This document shows positions 15,314 to 24,767 of a stretch of DNA of 64,000 bases, one piece after another (position 1 is the stretch's first letter; each line of letters opens with the position of its first letter). This DNA comes from DAOQVR01 sp035341665. Lineage in GTDB: Bacteria; Chloroflexota; Anaerolineae; JAAYZQ01. The position numbers and the translations under genes were made by a program. The notes beneath the pieces were generated by a model. It ran no database searches and had not been told where the DNA came from. It saw only the letters and a program-made list of their open reading frames with translations. The stretch is taken from NCBI GenBank assembly GCA_035341665.1, contig DAOQVR010000013.1:62001-126000 (forward strand). The letters are read 5' to 3'.

Positions 15314-15949
15314 CTATTCCTTCTCTTCGGCTGCCTCAGCCTCGGGAGCCTCCGCAGCTGCCTCTTCCTCTACCTCTTCCTTGATCGTCATGCGCACCGG
15401 TACAAGTGAGGCTACCACCTCGCTCGGGTCGTCGAGCACAGTAATCCCAGCCGGAACTTGCAGATCGCGCACAAAGATCGCATCGCCGACATTCACCAGC
15501 CCGGACACATCGACGTCGATCCCCTGGATCAGGTCGGTCGGGAGGCACTCGACTGCCACCTGCGTCATGCTGTGGAGCAAGACGGCCTGCCCTGCCTTGA
15601 CGAGGGCGGGCTCTCCGTGGAAGTGAATGGGAGGTGTGGTCTTGACCTTTTCGGTCAACCGCACCTGGTAAAAGTCAACGTGAACCAGCCGGCCGTTGAG
15701 CGGGTTGCGCTGAACCTCACGAACCAGCACGGCTGTCGCCGCAGGCTCCTCATCAACGAACAGGTCGACCAGAGACGTGCTGCCCGCGCTGCGCAGGACC
15801 TGGCCCAAGACCCGCTCGGACGCCTCAATCGAGCGGGCTGCCTGGTCGGGACCGTAGACGACCGCAGGCACCCACTCTTTCGCGCGCATCTGCCTGACTT
15901 GCTTGCCGATCACCGTCCGGCTGCGCGTACGAAGCTCTTGTCGTTCCAT
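15314..15949 (-). CDS. rplY: 50S ribosomal protein L25 / general stress protein Ctc
   Basis: A 211-residue long form of L25. The N-terminal 5S rRNA-binding domain (about residues 1-90) includes RQMRAKEWVPAVVYG and NPLNGRLVHVDFYQV, and the C-terminal TL5/Ctc beta domain covers about 95-185 (TQVAVECLPTDLIQGIDVDV). The tail after residue 185 is a run of Glu and Ala, common in this family. It binds 5S rRNA in the large ribosomal subunit. It has its own promoter and intrinsic terminator and so is a single-gene unit. No peptidyl-tRNA hydrolase gene, its frequent partner, is adjacent. Confidence 0.96.
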   Translation of the reverse strand: MERQELRTRSRTVIGKQVRQMRAKEWVPAVVYGPDQAARSIEASERVLGQVLRSAGSTSLVDLFVDEEPAATAVLVREVQRNPLNGRLVHVDFYQVRLTEKVKTTPPIHFHGEPALVKAGQAVLLHSMTQVAVECLPTDLIQGIDVDVSGLVNVGDAIFVRDLQVPAGITVLDDPSEVVASLVPVRMTIKEEVEEEAAAEAPEAEAAEEKE

Positions 15950-16014
15950 GCTTGTGTCTCCAAGAATCTCAGGATGGTCACCGCAGGGATCCTAAGGGCC
16001 CTGCGAACCGAGCC

Positions 16015-16043
16015 ATTCTACCGGAAAAGAAGCCCCGCGTCAA
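16015..16043 (-). promoter_or_regulatory. Promoter of rplY
   Basis: On the minus strand TTGACG (16043-16038), a 17 bp spacer and TAGAAT (16020-16015) lie 66 bases upstream of the ATG. Both hexamers are one base off consensus. Confidence 0.75.
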
Positions 16044-16071
16044 GAACCGTCCGTCGCATGACCTTGGCCCG

Positions 16072-19000
16072 CTAGTCGCCGCAGGCTCCGGTGTTGCGCC
16101 AATTCAGCACGGTGTCGTCGACGATCATGGTTCCGTCCGCTCCCCACACGACGGTGACCGAGCGGTTGCCGATCTCCTCGCAGGCCGCGCCCTTTTCGAC
16201 ATAATCCCAGGTTCCGCGCGTATACTTGTACTGAAGGGCATCGCCCTCGTAGAAAGTGGTCGTGTAGGTCGCGAAGTAGTCGCCGGTGCGGCTCATGAGT
16301 GTGCCGGCTGGGTCCCAGCCGTTGAAGCTGCCGCCCATGTAGATGTCGGCGGTGGGATCGCCGAAGGGAGGCGTGCTGGCGGGCAGCGTGGTACTGAAAG
16401 TGACCTGTACCGCCCGGGGTGCAGCCGCGGCCGTCAACTCGGCCGAGAAGCCCGACTTGTTGAAAGAAGTGTCAGTCGCCAGGATGACGTAGTAATACGT
16501 CGCTCCGCTCACCACGCCCCAATCCACGTACTCTGCCGCCGGTGCCGGGACGTTCGCCACCTTGCCGTATGGCCCACCGCTCGTGTCGGCGCGGAAGACC
16601 TCGTAGCGGTACAGGTCGGCATCGGATACCGCATCCCAGGCGAGGTGGATGAAGCTGGGCGACGCCTCGACGAGATGGAGGTTGGTTGGCGTGCCGGGGG
16701 GCGTCGTATCCCCGGATGGGATCACGGTAAGGCTGCCAGCCTGGGCCGGGTCGTAGCCGTTTACCGTTCCATCCAGGTCCGCGTAGAGCCAGTACAGGCC
16801 GGCCGTCGTACTGTAGCGGTAGGCATAGTCGTAGGTACCGGTGGCCTCGGGCAGGAGCTGGCCTTTGAACTCGTCATTGTTGCCGGTGTCCGCATTGAAC
16901 TCGGCATCGACCCAGGTCCAGTCGCCGCTCCCGTCCGGGTTGGAGCCGTCAGGGCCATAGCCAACCTGTGCTAGAAGCCCCTGGGTGGCACCCGGCTGGC
17001 TGGTCTCGCCGTCGATCCAGACCTGTCCATAGATGCTCTCCGTCGGGTTGAGGGCGCTGATGGTGTGCGTGATGCTGGCGGGCCACTGAAGGTTCGCCCA
17101 GCCGATGAGGAGCGAGGGCAGCGCGGGCGCCTCGTTGGAGCGCGGGCTCTCGTTCGCTGCTTCATCCACTGCCGTCACGACGTAGTAGTACCACTGGCCA
17201 TTGCCCACTGGGTCGTCGGTGTAGCTGGTCCCTGCAGTGGGAGTGCTGTTCAGACGGGCGTAGCCTCCCCCTGTCACCGGGCTTCGGTAGACGTAGTAGC
17301 CGGTTGCGCCGGCCACTGCATCCCAGCCCAGGTCGACCGACCCATTGCCGGCGCTGGCCCAGAGGTTGGCCGGCGCTGCCGGAGGTGTCAGATCGGTGCC
17401 CGTAGGCGTCACGAGGATGGCTCCCCACCGCCCGGCGATGCTGAGGGTCACCAGGCCGTCCGATACTGTGTACGAGCCGGCACTGAGGGCGTCTGTCAGG
17501 GCTGTGCCTTCTGGGATGTACCCTGAGACATCGACCACCAGCGTGTGCGCCGTGGTGTCCTTGTTGACGGCGACCAGCGCCGCACCCGTCTCATCCTTGC
17601 GCCCGTACGCGTAGGTGCCGTCGTCGTTGTGCGCCCAGAGCCGGTCGTAGCTCCCGGTGCGCAGGAAGCTGTGGGCGTTGCGCAAGCCGGCGAGGAGCTT
17701 GTAGTGGCCTAGCATGCCCAGGTCCCTGGTGGACCAGGGAGTGGGCCTCCGGTCGTCCGGGTCTGTGTCGCCGGTGGCGCCGATCTCGTCGCCGTAATAG
17801 ATAGTAGGCGCACCAGGTAGCGTCAGCTGCAGGATCGCGAGCAGCTTCTGCTTGGCTTTGCCCTCGGCCAGATTCTGGGCGTTGAGCTCCTTCTCCTCGC
17901 GATTGCGCTCTCCGGGGGTCAGTGCCCACAGGATGCGCTGCGTGTCGTGGCTGTCGACCAGGTTCATGAGCGCCGCGAAGGCCGGTGCCGGGTAGTCCTC
18001 CTGGATGGAGTGCAGCGCAGCGTCGAGCTGGTCTGGGCTGAGCTCAGGGATCGTTCCCTGGTTCGGATCGCTGGTGGCGCCGTTGACAAAGCCGATCATG
18101 GCACGCCTGAAGCGATAGTTCATGCTTGTGTCCAACTCGTCCCCGAGCACCCACTCGCTGGCGTCATCCCAGAGCTCGCCTATGATGATCGCATCGGAAT
18201 CGGCATCCTTGACGCGCGGCCGGAACTCCTCCCACCAATCGTGACTCTTTTCGTTGGCGACGTCGAGCCGCCAGCCCGCGGTGCCCATCTCGATCCACCG
18301 GCGCGCCACACTCCGGTTGGCGCCATAGACAAAGTTGCGCACCTGGTCAATCTCGGTCAGGACCGGGAGGGTGTCATAGCCCCACCAGGAGTTGTAGCTG
18401 TCTGGCCACTCGTAGAAGGTATACCAGTCGTAGGCACCCGAGCTCTGGCTTTCGTAGGCACCCACCCGTGGATAGCGGGAGTACTTGTCAAAGTAGACAG
18501 AGTCGGATGACGTGTGGTTGAACACGCCATCAAGGATGACTCTGATTCCCCGCGCCTCGGCCTGGCTCAGAAGCCTCACCAGGACCGGCAGAGACCCCAG
18601 GTAGGGGTCGACCTTCATAAAGTCCGTCGTGTCGTACCCGTGATTAGAAGGGGCCATGAACACCGGGTTCAGGTAGAGAGCAGTGACGCCGAGCGCCTGC
18701 AAATAGTCCAGCTTGGCGATGATGCCCTGGATATCGCCCCCGAAAAAGTCTCGGCCCAAGGGCTCCTCCCCGCACGTCACGCCTGTGTGCGCCCGGCAGT
18801 AGCCTTCAGGGAGGTCACCCCAGCCTTTCTTGAGGACCGCGTTGCCGTACACGTCCGGATCCGACGGCGCAGGGTCGTTTGCCTTGCTGCCGTTGAAGAA
18901 GCGGTCTGGAAAGATCTGGTATACGATGGCGTTCTTCATCCACTCGGGAGTCTGGAAGTCGGCCCGGTAGACATCTATCTGGAAGGAGTAGTCGGGCGAG

Positions 19001-20670
19001 TCGTCGTACACCGCGCCCCATCCGCCGTCCAACAGGCCGTCGTCCTCGTAATAGTCGGTGTCCGTGCCGTCGCGCACAATGAACCGGTACCAGAGTACAG
19101 TGGGGGCGAGGCGCGCCGGAACAGTCGCCTGCCAGTAGTCAAAGTCGAAGGGATCACCCTCGGCGGTGGCGACTAGGCTCATTGGGTAGAGGATCTGCCC
19201 GCCGGCGGCAGTGTCCCACACACGGACAGTCGCCTGCTCGACGTCGTCGTGATAGGTGCGCAGGCGCAGGATCACATCCGTGCCAGTCGTGACAGCGCCT
19301 CCTGGAACGCGGTACAGGTCGTCGCGGCTGTTGTGGGCGAGGCCGTCCCACCAGATGTCATTGTCATGTCCCGGCTCGGGCGGCGACGCGACTACCTCCA
19401 CCTGGATGCGGCCGGCCAGTGCGTTCACCCGAAACACGACCGTCTGGCCGGCACTGGTGGTCGTGAACGCCGTCGTGTTCGCGTTTCCGCTTCGCCCGTC
19501 TGCACCAATCGCGTCCCACGAGCCGGTCTTGACGGCCTTGTACTGGTAGGTGCCGGGTGCTGCCAGCTCTGCGGTCAGCTCATAGATACCCCCACCGGTG
19601 GCAGTCATCGATGTGGCGGGGTTGGCGTTGTCCCAGCCCTGCCAGTCCCCCACCGCGGTCCAAGTGCCGGGGTCCTGGTCGACGCCGATGACGCTCGTCT
19701 CCGGCAGCCAGCCGTCGGCGTGGGTGGTGGTGTCAAAGGTGATGGTGACGATTTGCCCGTCAAATGCTGCGTTCAGCCAGCTGTTTCCGCTTGGGGGATA
19801 GCTGGCCGACCAGTCTGCCGTGGCGATTTTGAACTCAAAGCGCCCGGAACTGGCAAGCACAACCTCGGCTGTGAAGATACCGTCGCCCGGCGTCGCGTCA
19901 CCGTGGGTTCCGTCGTCATACATCGGGTCGGTGGTTCCCCAGCCGTTCATGTCGCCGCGGGCATACCAGATGGGTTCTTCCGGGGCTGGGTAGAGGGCAA
20001 AGCTGGAGAGGGTGGTCGTGTCACCGCCCCAGTCCGGCGTCGTGTAGGCGACATTGGGATCGCTGGGCACGGTGTCCTGGGCGTGGCCGCTTCCTCCCGT
20101 TGTGAAGAGCTCGATCGCGATCTGCGCCGGGTTTCCGAGCGCGGCCTTGGGCACCCGGTACTCCACCCAGTCGTTCTCAGGCCCGTAGGCCTGCGCGCCG
20201 CCCTGGTCGATGAGGCTGCTGTAGCTCCAGGCACCGGTCCAGTGATTCAGCTGTACGTCCTGGAGGTAGTCGCTCTCGTGCCAGACGTAGAGCGTGTGCT
20301 CGGGCAGGTGAGCCGGCACCGCGTTGACGGCGCGTCCCCACGGGTCGCTCGTCGCACCGGAGCCGTCGACCAGGTCAGTGTCCAGATAGATCCCATAGGT
20401 CATACCCCAGTCGGAAGCTGTAGCGTCGAAGCCGACATACAGGTTATCGGCGTCCTCGACCACATACAGCCCCTGGACGTCCAGGTTGGGCTCGGACATA
20501 TCCAGGGTCGGGTCGACGGCCAGCGGCGCGCCCCACTCGGCGTCCTTGATTCCGTCTATCACTATGGTCGTGGTCGGTGTCGGTCCGGCAGTGGCGAAAG
20601 GAGCCACGCCGAGAGTGATCGACACGATTACTAGGCAGGTCAATAGGCGAGGGACAGCACCGTTCTTCAT
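16072..20670 (-). CDS. Secreted multidomain GH13 alpha-glucanase (amylopullulanase-like)
   Basis: A 1,532-residue exported enzyme. In order: signal peptide (1-28); a DOMON/CBM9-like sugar-binding domain (about 34-225); two starch-binding early-set repeats (230-330 and 335-425; both with a GxxNGW or DWQGW start); an N-terminal GH13 early-set domain (435-565); and the GH13 barrel (575-1000). Active-site motifs are DGVFNH (Asp714), GWRLDVANE (nucleophile Asp803), GELWD (acid Glu832) and DSHDT (Asp909). Then come a beta domain, fibronectin III domains (about 1095-1185 and 1325-1415) flanking an unassigned beta domain, and a C-terminal CBM20-like starch-binding domain (1420-1532). It should degrade starch or pullulan outside the cell. 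GGAGG five bases before ATG 20670 fixes the start. Confidence 0.92.
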   Translation of the reverse strand: MKNGAVPRLLTCLVIVSITLGVAPFATAGPTPTTTIVIDGIKDAEWGAPLAVDPTLDMSEPNLDVQGLYVVEDADNLYVGFDATASDWGMTYGIYLDTDLVDGSGATSDPWGRAVNAVPAHLPEHTLYVWHESDYLQDVQLNHWTGAWSYSSLIDQGGAQAYGPENDWVEYRVPKAALGNPAQIAIELFTTGGSGHAQDTVPSDPNVAYTTPDWGGDTTTLSSFALYPAPEEPIWYARGDMNGWGTTDPMYDDGTHGDATPGDGIFTAEVVLASSGRFEFKIATADWSASYPPSGNSWLNAAFDGQIVTITFDTTTHADGWLPETSVIGVDQDPGTWTAVGDWQGWDNANPATSMTATGGGIYELTAELAAPGTYQYKAVKTGSWDAIGADGRSGNANTTAFTTTSAGQTVVFRVNALAGRIQVEVVASPPEPGHDNDIWWDGLAHNSRDDLYRVPGGAVTTGTDVILRLRTYHDDVEQATVRVWDTAAGGQILYPMSLVATAEGDPFDFDYWQATVPARLAPTVLWYRFIVRDGTDTDYYEDDGLLDGGWGAVYDDSPDYSFQIDVYRADFQTPEWMKNAIVYQIFPDRFFNGSKANDPAPSDPDVYGNAVLKKGWGDLPEGYCRAHTGVTCGEEPLGRDFFGGDIQGIIAKLDYLQALGVTALYLNPVFMAPSNHGYDTTDFMKVDPYLGSLPVLVRLLSQAEARGIRVILDGVFNHTSSDSVYFDKYSRYPRVGAYESQSSGAYDWYTFYEWPDSYNSWWGYDTLPVLTEIDQVRNFVYGANRSVARRWIEMGTAGWRLDVANEKSHDWWEEFRPRVKDADSDAIIIGELWDDASEWVLGDELDTSMNYRFRRAMIGFVNGATSDPNQGTIPELSPDQLDAALHSIQEDYPAPAFAALMNLVDSHDTQRILWALTPGERNREEKELNAQNLAEGKAKQKLLAILQLTLPGAPTIYYGDEIGATGDTDPDDRRPTPWSTRDLGMLGHYKLLAGLRNAHSFLRTGSYDRLWAHNDDGTYAYGRKDETGAALVAVNKDTTAHTLVVDVSGYIPEGTALTDALSAGSYTVSDGLVTLSIAGRWGAILVTPTGTDLTPPAAPANLWASAGNGSVDLGWDAVAGATGYYVYRSPVTGGGYARLNSTPTAGTSYTDDPVGNGQWYYYVVTAVDEAANESPRSNEAPALPSLLIGWANLQWPASITHTISALNPTESIYGQVWIDGETSQPGATQGLLAQVGYGPDGSNPDGSGDWTWVDAEFNADTGNNDEFKGQLLPEATGTYDYAYRYSTTAGLYWLYADLDGTVNGYDPAQAGSLTVIPSGDTTPPGTPTNLHLVEASPSFIHLAWDAVSDADLYRYEVFRADTSGGPYGKVANVPAPAAEYVDWGVVSGATYYYVILATDTSFNKSGFSAELTAAAAPRAVQVTFSTTLPASTPPFGDPTADIYMGGSFNGWDPAGTLMSRTGDYFATYTTTFYEGDALQYKYTRGTWDYVEKGAACEEIGNRSVTVVWGADGTMIVDDTVLNWRNTGACGD

Positions 20671-20727
20671 GGGAACCTCCGTTGGTTGGATGCTGGAAGG
20701 CCGGCACATTGTCGTGCCACACCTTCC

Positions 20728-20756
20728 ATCTTACCACAAAAGGCGTCGCTTCGCAA
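20728..20756 (-). promoter_or_regulatory. Promoter of the amylopullulanase gene
   Basis: On the minus strand TTGCGA (20756-20751), a 17 bp spacer and TAAGAT (20733-20728) lie 57 bases before the ATG at 20670. It is divergent from the promoter of the S41 protease gene, 50 bp away. Confidence 0.6.
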
Positions 20757-20806
20757 GACGGGCTTTGCCGGGCTTCGCCCCGAGATTCCCCGCTGCGCAA
20801 GTTCAC

Positions 20807-20835
20807 TTGCGACCACTCCTCTTCTCAAGTATAAT
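20807..20835 (+). promoter_or_regulatory. Promoter of the S41 protease-smpB gene cluster
   Basis: TTGCGA (20807-20812), a 17 bp spacer and a perfect TATAAT (20830-20835) lie 70 bases before the ATG at 20906. Confidence 0.7.
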
Positions 20836-20905
20836 CCTCCGGAGGCGCGGGAATGCGCTGGCAAAGCGGGGGCCCGGCCCCCGATCTTTTTGGAGTCTTT
20901 GAGAG

Positions 20906-22117
20906 ATGCGCTCGAATCGGAACTCGCGCACCCTGCTCGTGGCGCTGGCCATCACGGGATTGCTGCTCGCTGCCTTTGCGGCGGGCGTCGGTGCGTCGTG
21001 GCTCTTTTTCGAGCGGGGGGCGTTGGCCTCCGGCACCGGTCAGGAGGGTGAGACCGCCGGTTTCTCGCTTTTCTGGGAAGCGTGGGACAAGGTCAAGACC
21101 TACTTCTACGGAGAGCTGCCCGACGCCCAGCACCTGGCCTGGGGCGCGATCCGCGGGGCGCTGGATACGCTCAACGACGCCCACACCACCTTCCTTGAGC
21201 CTGAGGTTCGGAGCAAGGAGAAAGAAGACCTGAGCGGCCGCTTCGGCGGCATCGGCGCCAAGGTGTCCAAGGCGGAAGACGGAAGCATTGTCCTGGACCC
21301 GATGGTCGACCTGCCCGCCGCCAGGGCGGGCATCCTGACAGGCGACATCCTGGTGGCCGTGGACGGGCGGCCTCTGTCCCCTGACATGAGTGCGGAGGAC
21401 GTTGTCACTTTGGTCAGGGGCGACTTGGGCACTGTGGTGGCGCTTACCTTGCGTCGCGCGGGTGTGGCCGAGCCGTGGGTTGTCGAGATCGTTCGCGAGG
21501 AGATCCCAAGCCCGAGTGTCGAATGGCGGATGCTGGAAGACTCCCAGGGCACCGGCTACGTGCGCATCACCCTCTTCTCCGACCGGACCGACGGCGAGCT
21601 GAAGATGGCGCTCGCCGATCTGGAGTCGCAGGGCATGCTTTGCCTGGTGCTCGACCTTCGGGGAAATGGGGGCGGCCTCTTGAATGCAGCCGTCGACGTA
21701 GCCAGCGAGTTCCTGGGCGACGGGGTGGTTGCCTACCAACTGAGCAAGAACGCCCAGCCGCAGGAGCTGAAGGCAAAGCGTGGGGGGGCCTACCTGGAAG
21801 GGCCGCTTGTCGTGCTGATTGATGGAGGGTCGGCCAGCGCCTCCGAAATCGTCGCCGGTGCGCTTCAGGATCGGGGACGCGCGCGCCTCGTCGGCGAGAA
21901 GAGCTACGGCAAAGGGTCGGTTCAGTCGGTGGTCGACCTGAGCGATGGTTCGTCGCTGCACATTACGTCGGCCCAATGGGAGACCCCGAATCGCCACCAG
22001 ATCAGCGGCCAAGGACTCACGCCAGACATTGACGCTGCGATCACGGAAGACGACCGCGCACAGGGCCTCGACCCGCAGCTGGAGCGCGCGGTCATGTATC
22101 TGACAGACGGGCACTAG
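20906..22117 (+). CDS. S41-family C-terminal processing protease (CtpA-like), first paralogue
   Basis: A 403-residue protease with an N-terminal membrane anchor (about residues 8-36), a PDZ domain (about 113-195; IGAKVSKAEDGSIVL and AARAGILTGDILVAVDG) and the S41 catalytic core. The Ser/Lys dyad is Ser311 (DGGSASASE) and Lys336 (YGKGSV), 25 residues apart as in CtpB. LDLRGNGGGLLN is the oxyanion and substrate segment. It acts outside the membrane, trimming the C-termini of exported proteins. It is followed 20 bases later by a paralogue with the same FSLFWEAWDKV motif, so the pair arose by tandem duplication. Confidence 0.93.
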   Translation: MRSNRNSRTLLVALAITGLLLAAFAAGVGASWLFFERGALASGTGQEGETAGFSLFWEAWDKVKTYFYGELPDAQHLAWGAIRGALDTLNDAHTTFLEPEVRSKEKEDLSGRFGGIGAKVSKAEDGSIVLDPMVDLPAARAGILTGDILVAVDGRPLSPDMSAEDVVTLVRGDLGTVVALTLRRAGVAEPWVVEIVREEIPSPSVEWRMLEDSQGTGYVRITLFSDRTDGELKMALADLESQGMLCLVLDLRGNGGGLLNAAVDVASEFLGDGVVAYQLSKNAQPQELKAKRGGAYLEGPLVVLIDGGSASASEIVAGALQDRGRARLVGEKSYGKGSVQSVVDLSDGSSLHITSAQWETPNRHQISGQGLTPDIDAAITEDDRAQGLDPQLERAVMYLTDGH

Positions 22118-22137
22118 TCCATCACGGGGGATAGCGG

Positions 22138-23460
22138 ATGTCCAACTCGATCAAGATTCTTCTCACGGCCCTCATAGTGGCCGTTGTCGTCGGGAGCCTA
22201 GGCTTTGCCGCCGGGTACGTGGGGCGCGGCCTGCTCACGCGCTCCTCCACGCCTGCTCAACCACCCCTGCCCATCGACGAGGTGGTGGCCGCAACGCCGG
22301 CAACGCCCCAGCCTGCGGCTTCTCCGGAGCCTCCGGTGCCGCCTACGGCAGAGCCCACCGAGTTGCTCCCTGTGGCGGAGCCCACCCCGGAGGTCGAGCT
22401 TCAGCAGGCTTTCTCGCTCTTTTGGGAAGCGTGGGACAAGGTAGCCGAGCAGTACTACGGGGAGGTGCCCTCCAACGAAGAAATCGTGAACGGTGCCATC
22501 CAAGGAGCGTTGGCAACTCTGGGTGACCCCTACACCGGGTTTGTGGACGCGAAGGCCGCCGCGATCGAGGCCGAGGATCAAACCGGCTCCTACGGCGGCA
22601 TCGGGGCGTATGTCTCACTGGAAGGTGGGTATGTCCAAATCGTCGGCATCATCAAGGGCACGCCGGCGGAAGCAGCCGATCTGCGCAAGGGCGACTATAT
22701 CCTGGAGGCCGGCGGGACCCTGCTCGAGGGCATGAGCATCTACGAGGCCATCACCTACATACGCGGCCCTGCGGGCTCTACGGTGCATCTCAAGATCCTG
22801 CGCGAAGGCGCCGAATCATTCGAGATCGATGTCGTGCGCGCGCAGGTGGAGATCGTGCCCATCAGCTACGAGATGCGGACTGACGGAATCGCCTACATCC
22901 AGCTCAGCGACTTTACTACGAACAACCCGAGCTCCCTGGTAGCCGCTGCTATCGAGGAGCTCTCCGCAGAGCAGCCGGCAGCCCTGATCCTTGACTTGCG
23001 CTCGAATCCGGGAGGGTACCTGAACGAGGCGATTCTGACCGCTGGGCTGTTCCTCCCTGTGGATTCGCTGGTGGTCACGGAGCGCTGGCGCGATGGCACC
23101 GAGGAGAGGCTGACCACCCCCTATGAACCGGTCGCCCCAGACATCCCGTTGGTGGTGTTGGTGGACGCAGCCTCGGCAAGCGCGTCAGAGATCGTCGCCG
23201 GTGCCCTGCAGGACTATGGCCGCGCTACGCTCATCGGAGAGACCACCTTTGGCAAAGGATCGGTGTCGCTGGTCAATGATCTGAGCGACGGCTCGCAAAT
23301 CTGGGTGACGACCGCGCGCTGGTTCACGCCCAACGACCGCGCCATACACGGCACCGGCCTGGCGCCTGACATCGAGGTGCTCTACACACAGGAAGACGTG
23401 GAGGCCGGTGTGGACCCACAGCTGGCCCGCGCGGTGGAATTCCTCTCGACGGGAAAGTAG
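22138..23460 (+). CDS. S41-family C-terminal processing protease (CtpA-like), second paralogue
   Basis: A 440-residue paralogue of the upstream gene. It differs by a Pro/Ala/Glu-rich spacer (about residues 36-88) between the membrane anchor and FSLFWEAWDKV. The PDZ domain lies at about 150-235 (IGAYVSLEGGYVQIVGIIKG). The catalytic Ser348 (DAASASASE) and Lys373 (FGKGSV) are 25 residues apart. The longer stalk would hold the protease domain further from the membrane than in its neighbour, perhaps for different substrates. It sits six bases before smpB, so it is co-transcribed with it. Confidence 0.93.
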   Translation: MSNSIKILLTALIVAVVVGSLGFAAGYVGRGLLTRSSTPAQPPLPIDEVVAATPATPQPAASPEPPVPPTAEPTELLPVAEPTPEVELQQAFSLFWEAWDKVAEQYYGEVPSNEEIVNGAIQGALATLGDPYTGFVDAKAAAIEAEDQTGSYGGIGAYVSLEGGYVQIVGIIKGTPAEAADLRKGDYILEAGGTLLEGMSIYEAITYIRGPAGSTVHLKILREGAESFEIDVVRAQVEIVPISYEMRTDGIAYIQLSDFTTNNPSSLVAAAIEELSAEQPAALILDLRSNPGGYLNEAILTAGLFLPVDSLVVTERWRDGTEERLTTPYEPVAPDIPLVVLVDAASASASEIVAGALQDYGRATLIGETTFGKGSVSLVNDLSDGSQIWVTTARWFTPNDRAIHGTGLAPDIEVLYTQEDVEAGVDPQLARAVEFLSTGK

Positions 23461-23466
23461 GGCGCC

Positions 23467-23919
23467 GTGACGATCAAGGTGGTGGCCAGCAATCGCAAGG
23501 CCTTTCACGATTTCGAGATACGCGACACGTTTGAGGCGGGCATAGTCCTCGCCGGTAGCGAGATCAAGTCCATTCGCGCGGGACAGGTGAGCCTGCAGGA
23601 TGGCTTCGTGCAGTTCGAGCGGGGCGAGGCGTGGCTGGTGAACGTTCACATCGCACAGTACGACCCGGCCAGCCGCTCGAACCACGAGCCCCGCAGGCGG
23701 CGCAAGCTGCTGCTCCACCGCCGCGAGATAGAGCGCCTAATGGGCAAGGTTCAGGAAAAGGGCTTCACGCTGGTGCCCACGCGGCTCTACCTGAAGGGCA
23801 GCCGTGCCAAGGTCGAGATCGGCCTGGCCCGCGGGAAGAGGCTCTACGACAAGCGCCAGGCGATCGCGAAGCGAGACACGGACCGCCAGATCGCTCGGGC
23901 GCTGAAGGATGAGGACTGA
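23467..23919 (+). CDS. smpB: SsrA-binding protein SmpB
   Basis: A 150-residue SmpB that starts with GTG. The OB-fold core shows NRKAFHDFEIRDTFEAGIVL, GSEIKSIRAGQVSLQDGFV and KGFTLVPTRLYLKG. The basic C-terminal tail (RGKRLYDKRQAIAKRDTDRQ) mimics the missing anticodon stem in the ribosome. With tmRNA it rescues stalled ribosomes and tags incomplete proteins for degradation. The tmRNA gene was looked for in the flanking sequence and not found. The TGA overlaps the ATG of the next gene by one base. Confidence 0.97.
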   Translation: MTIKVVASNRKAFHDFEIRDTFEAGIVLAGSEIKSIRAGQVSLQDGFVQFERGEAWLVNVHIAQYDPASRSNHEPRRRRKLLLHRREIERLMGKVQEKGFTLVPTRLYLKGSRAKVEIGLARGKRLYDKRQAIAKRDTDRQIARALKDED

Positions 23920-24758
23920 TGGTCGAAGAACCCTACACCATGGAAGCCGGCCGCTACGTGGTAGATGGGGCCAAGCTCTTCTCGATCCGGCAGATCAACG
24001 ATCTTCCCGACCCCGTCAAAGAGTCGATCTACCGGTTCATGGTCCCAGATGAGCTGCTGAGAGAGCGAGGGATCAGCCCTGCGACTCTGTCAGACGCCTA
24101 CGGCAACCGGCTGGTCACCTTCAACTGCCCCAAAGGGTGCGCGGTCGTCGAGATCGACATCCGGCCCTCCGCCGGGTTCGTCGACCCACTCCTCTACCTG
24201 GAGCTGACCGATACCCGGCTCAACCAGATAGAGGTACTGCTGTTGGTGATCAATGATCCCGACAGCGAGCGGTACGAGACAGACCGGGACTGGCGAGGCG
24301 AGCGGACCAAGTTCGGCACCTTCCGCCGAAATGTCGAGGAAGAGGTGCGGGCGATGCAGGCCGGGCTGGCGCCGGGCCAGGTGCGCGCCGGGCTGCGCCT
24401 GAGCCGCCACCTGGTTTGGCTCCTGGAAGAGTTCTGCCGGCGGCTGGGTCACGACTACTATTTGATGGAGCCCCTCGCCTACCACAACGCCATCCGCTTC
24501 GAGCGCATGGGCGCCAGCTATGTCGAAGGGCTGCGGCGGATGCAGTGGATCAATACGGCATTTCAGCCTGGAGGACCGCTGAACGCAGCCCTCGACGGCT
24601 CCACCCCGTTCCGAATGCCCGAGGCGTGGAAGACTATCCGAGGCCGCTCGTGGGCCATCCACGACGGCATCCTGGGCGAGCCATGGCACGGCATCCGCAT
24701 GTACCAGCAGGTGGGCAGGCACGCAGGTGTCGACACCTTCCCCGGCGGAGAGTGGTAG
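23919..24758 (+). CDS. Unknown protein translationally coupled to smpB
   Basis: A 279-residue protein I do not recognise. No signal peptide or membrane helix is evident. Its first half is rich in beta-type segments (LVTFNCPKGCAVVEIDIRP, LLYLELTDTRLNQIEVLLLV). A helical central part contains ERTKFGTFRRNVEEEVRAMQ, and the C-terminal part has aromatic-rich stretches such as GRSWAIHDGILGEPWHGIRM. A pair of cysteines occurs in FNCPKGC. The ATG overlaps the smpB stop codon by one base, so it is made with SmpB. The mixture of conserved-looking Trp, His and Gly motifs suggests a real folded enzyme or binding protein, but no function can be assigned. Confidence 0.75.
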   Translation: MVEEPYTMEAGRYVVDGAKLFSIRQINDLPDPVKESIYRFMVPDELLRERGISPATLSDAYGNRLVTFNCPKGCAVVEIDIRPSAGFVDPLLYLELTDTRLNQIEVLLLVINDPDSERYETDRDWRGERTKFGTFRRNVEEEVRAMQAGLAPGQVRAGLRLSRHLVWLLEEFCRRLGHDYYLMEPLAYHNAIRFERMGASYVEGLRRMQWINTAFQPGGPLNAALDGSTPFRMPEAWKTIRGRSWAIHDGILGEPWHGIRMYQQVGRHAGVDTFPGGEW

Positions 24759-24767
24759 ACCGCCCGG

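Noticed and set aside
19249..20634. 461-codon frame opposite the amylopullulanase gene
   Set aside because: It mirrors codon positions of the real gene and shows no recognisable domain.
23461..23930. tmRNA gene near smpB
   Set aside because: There is no free space: smpB is flanked by coding sequence, and no tmRNA end or tag-peptide pattern was found in nearby gaps.
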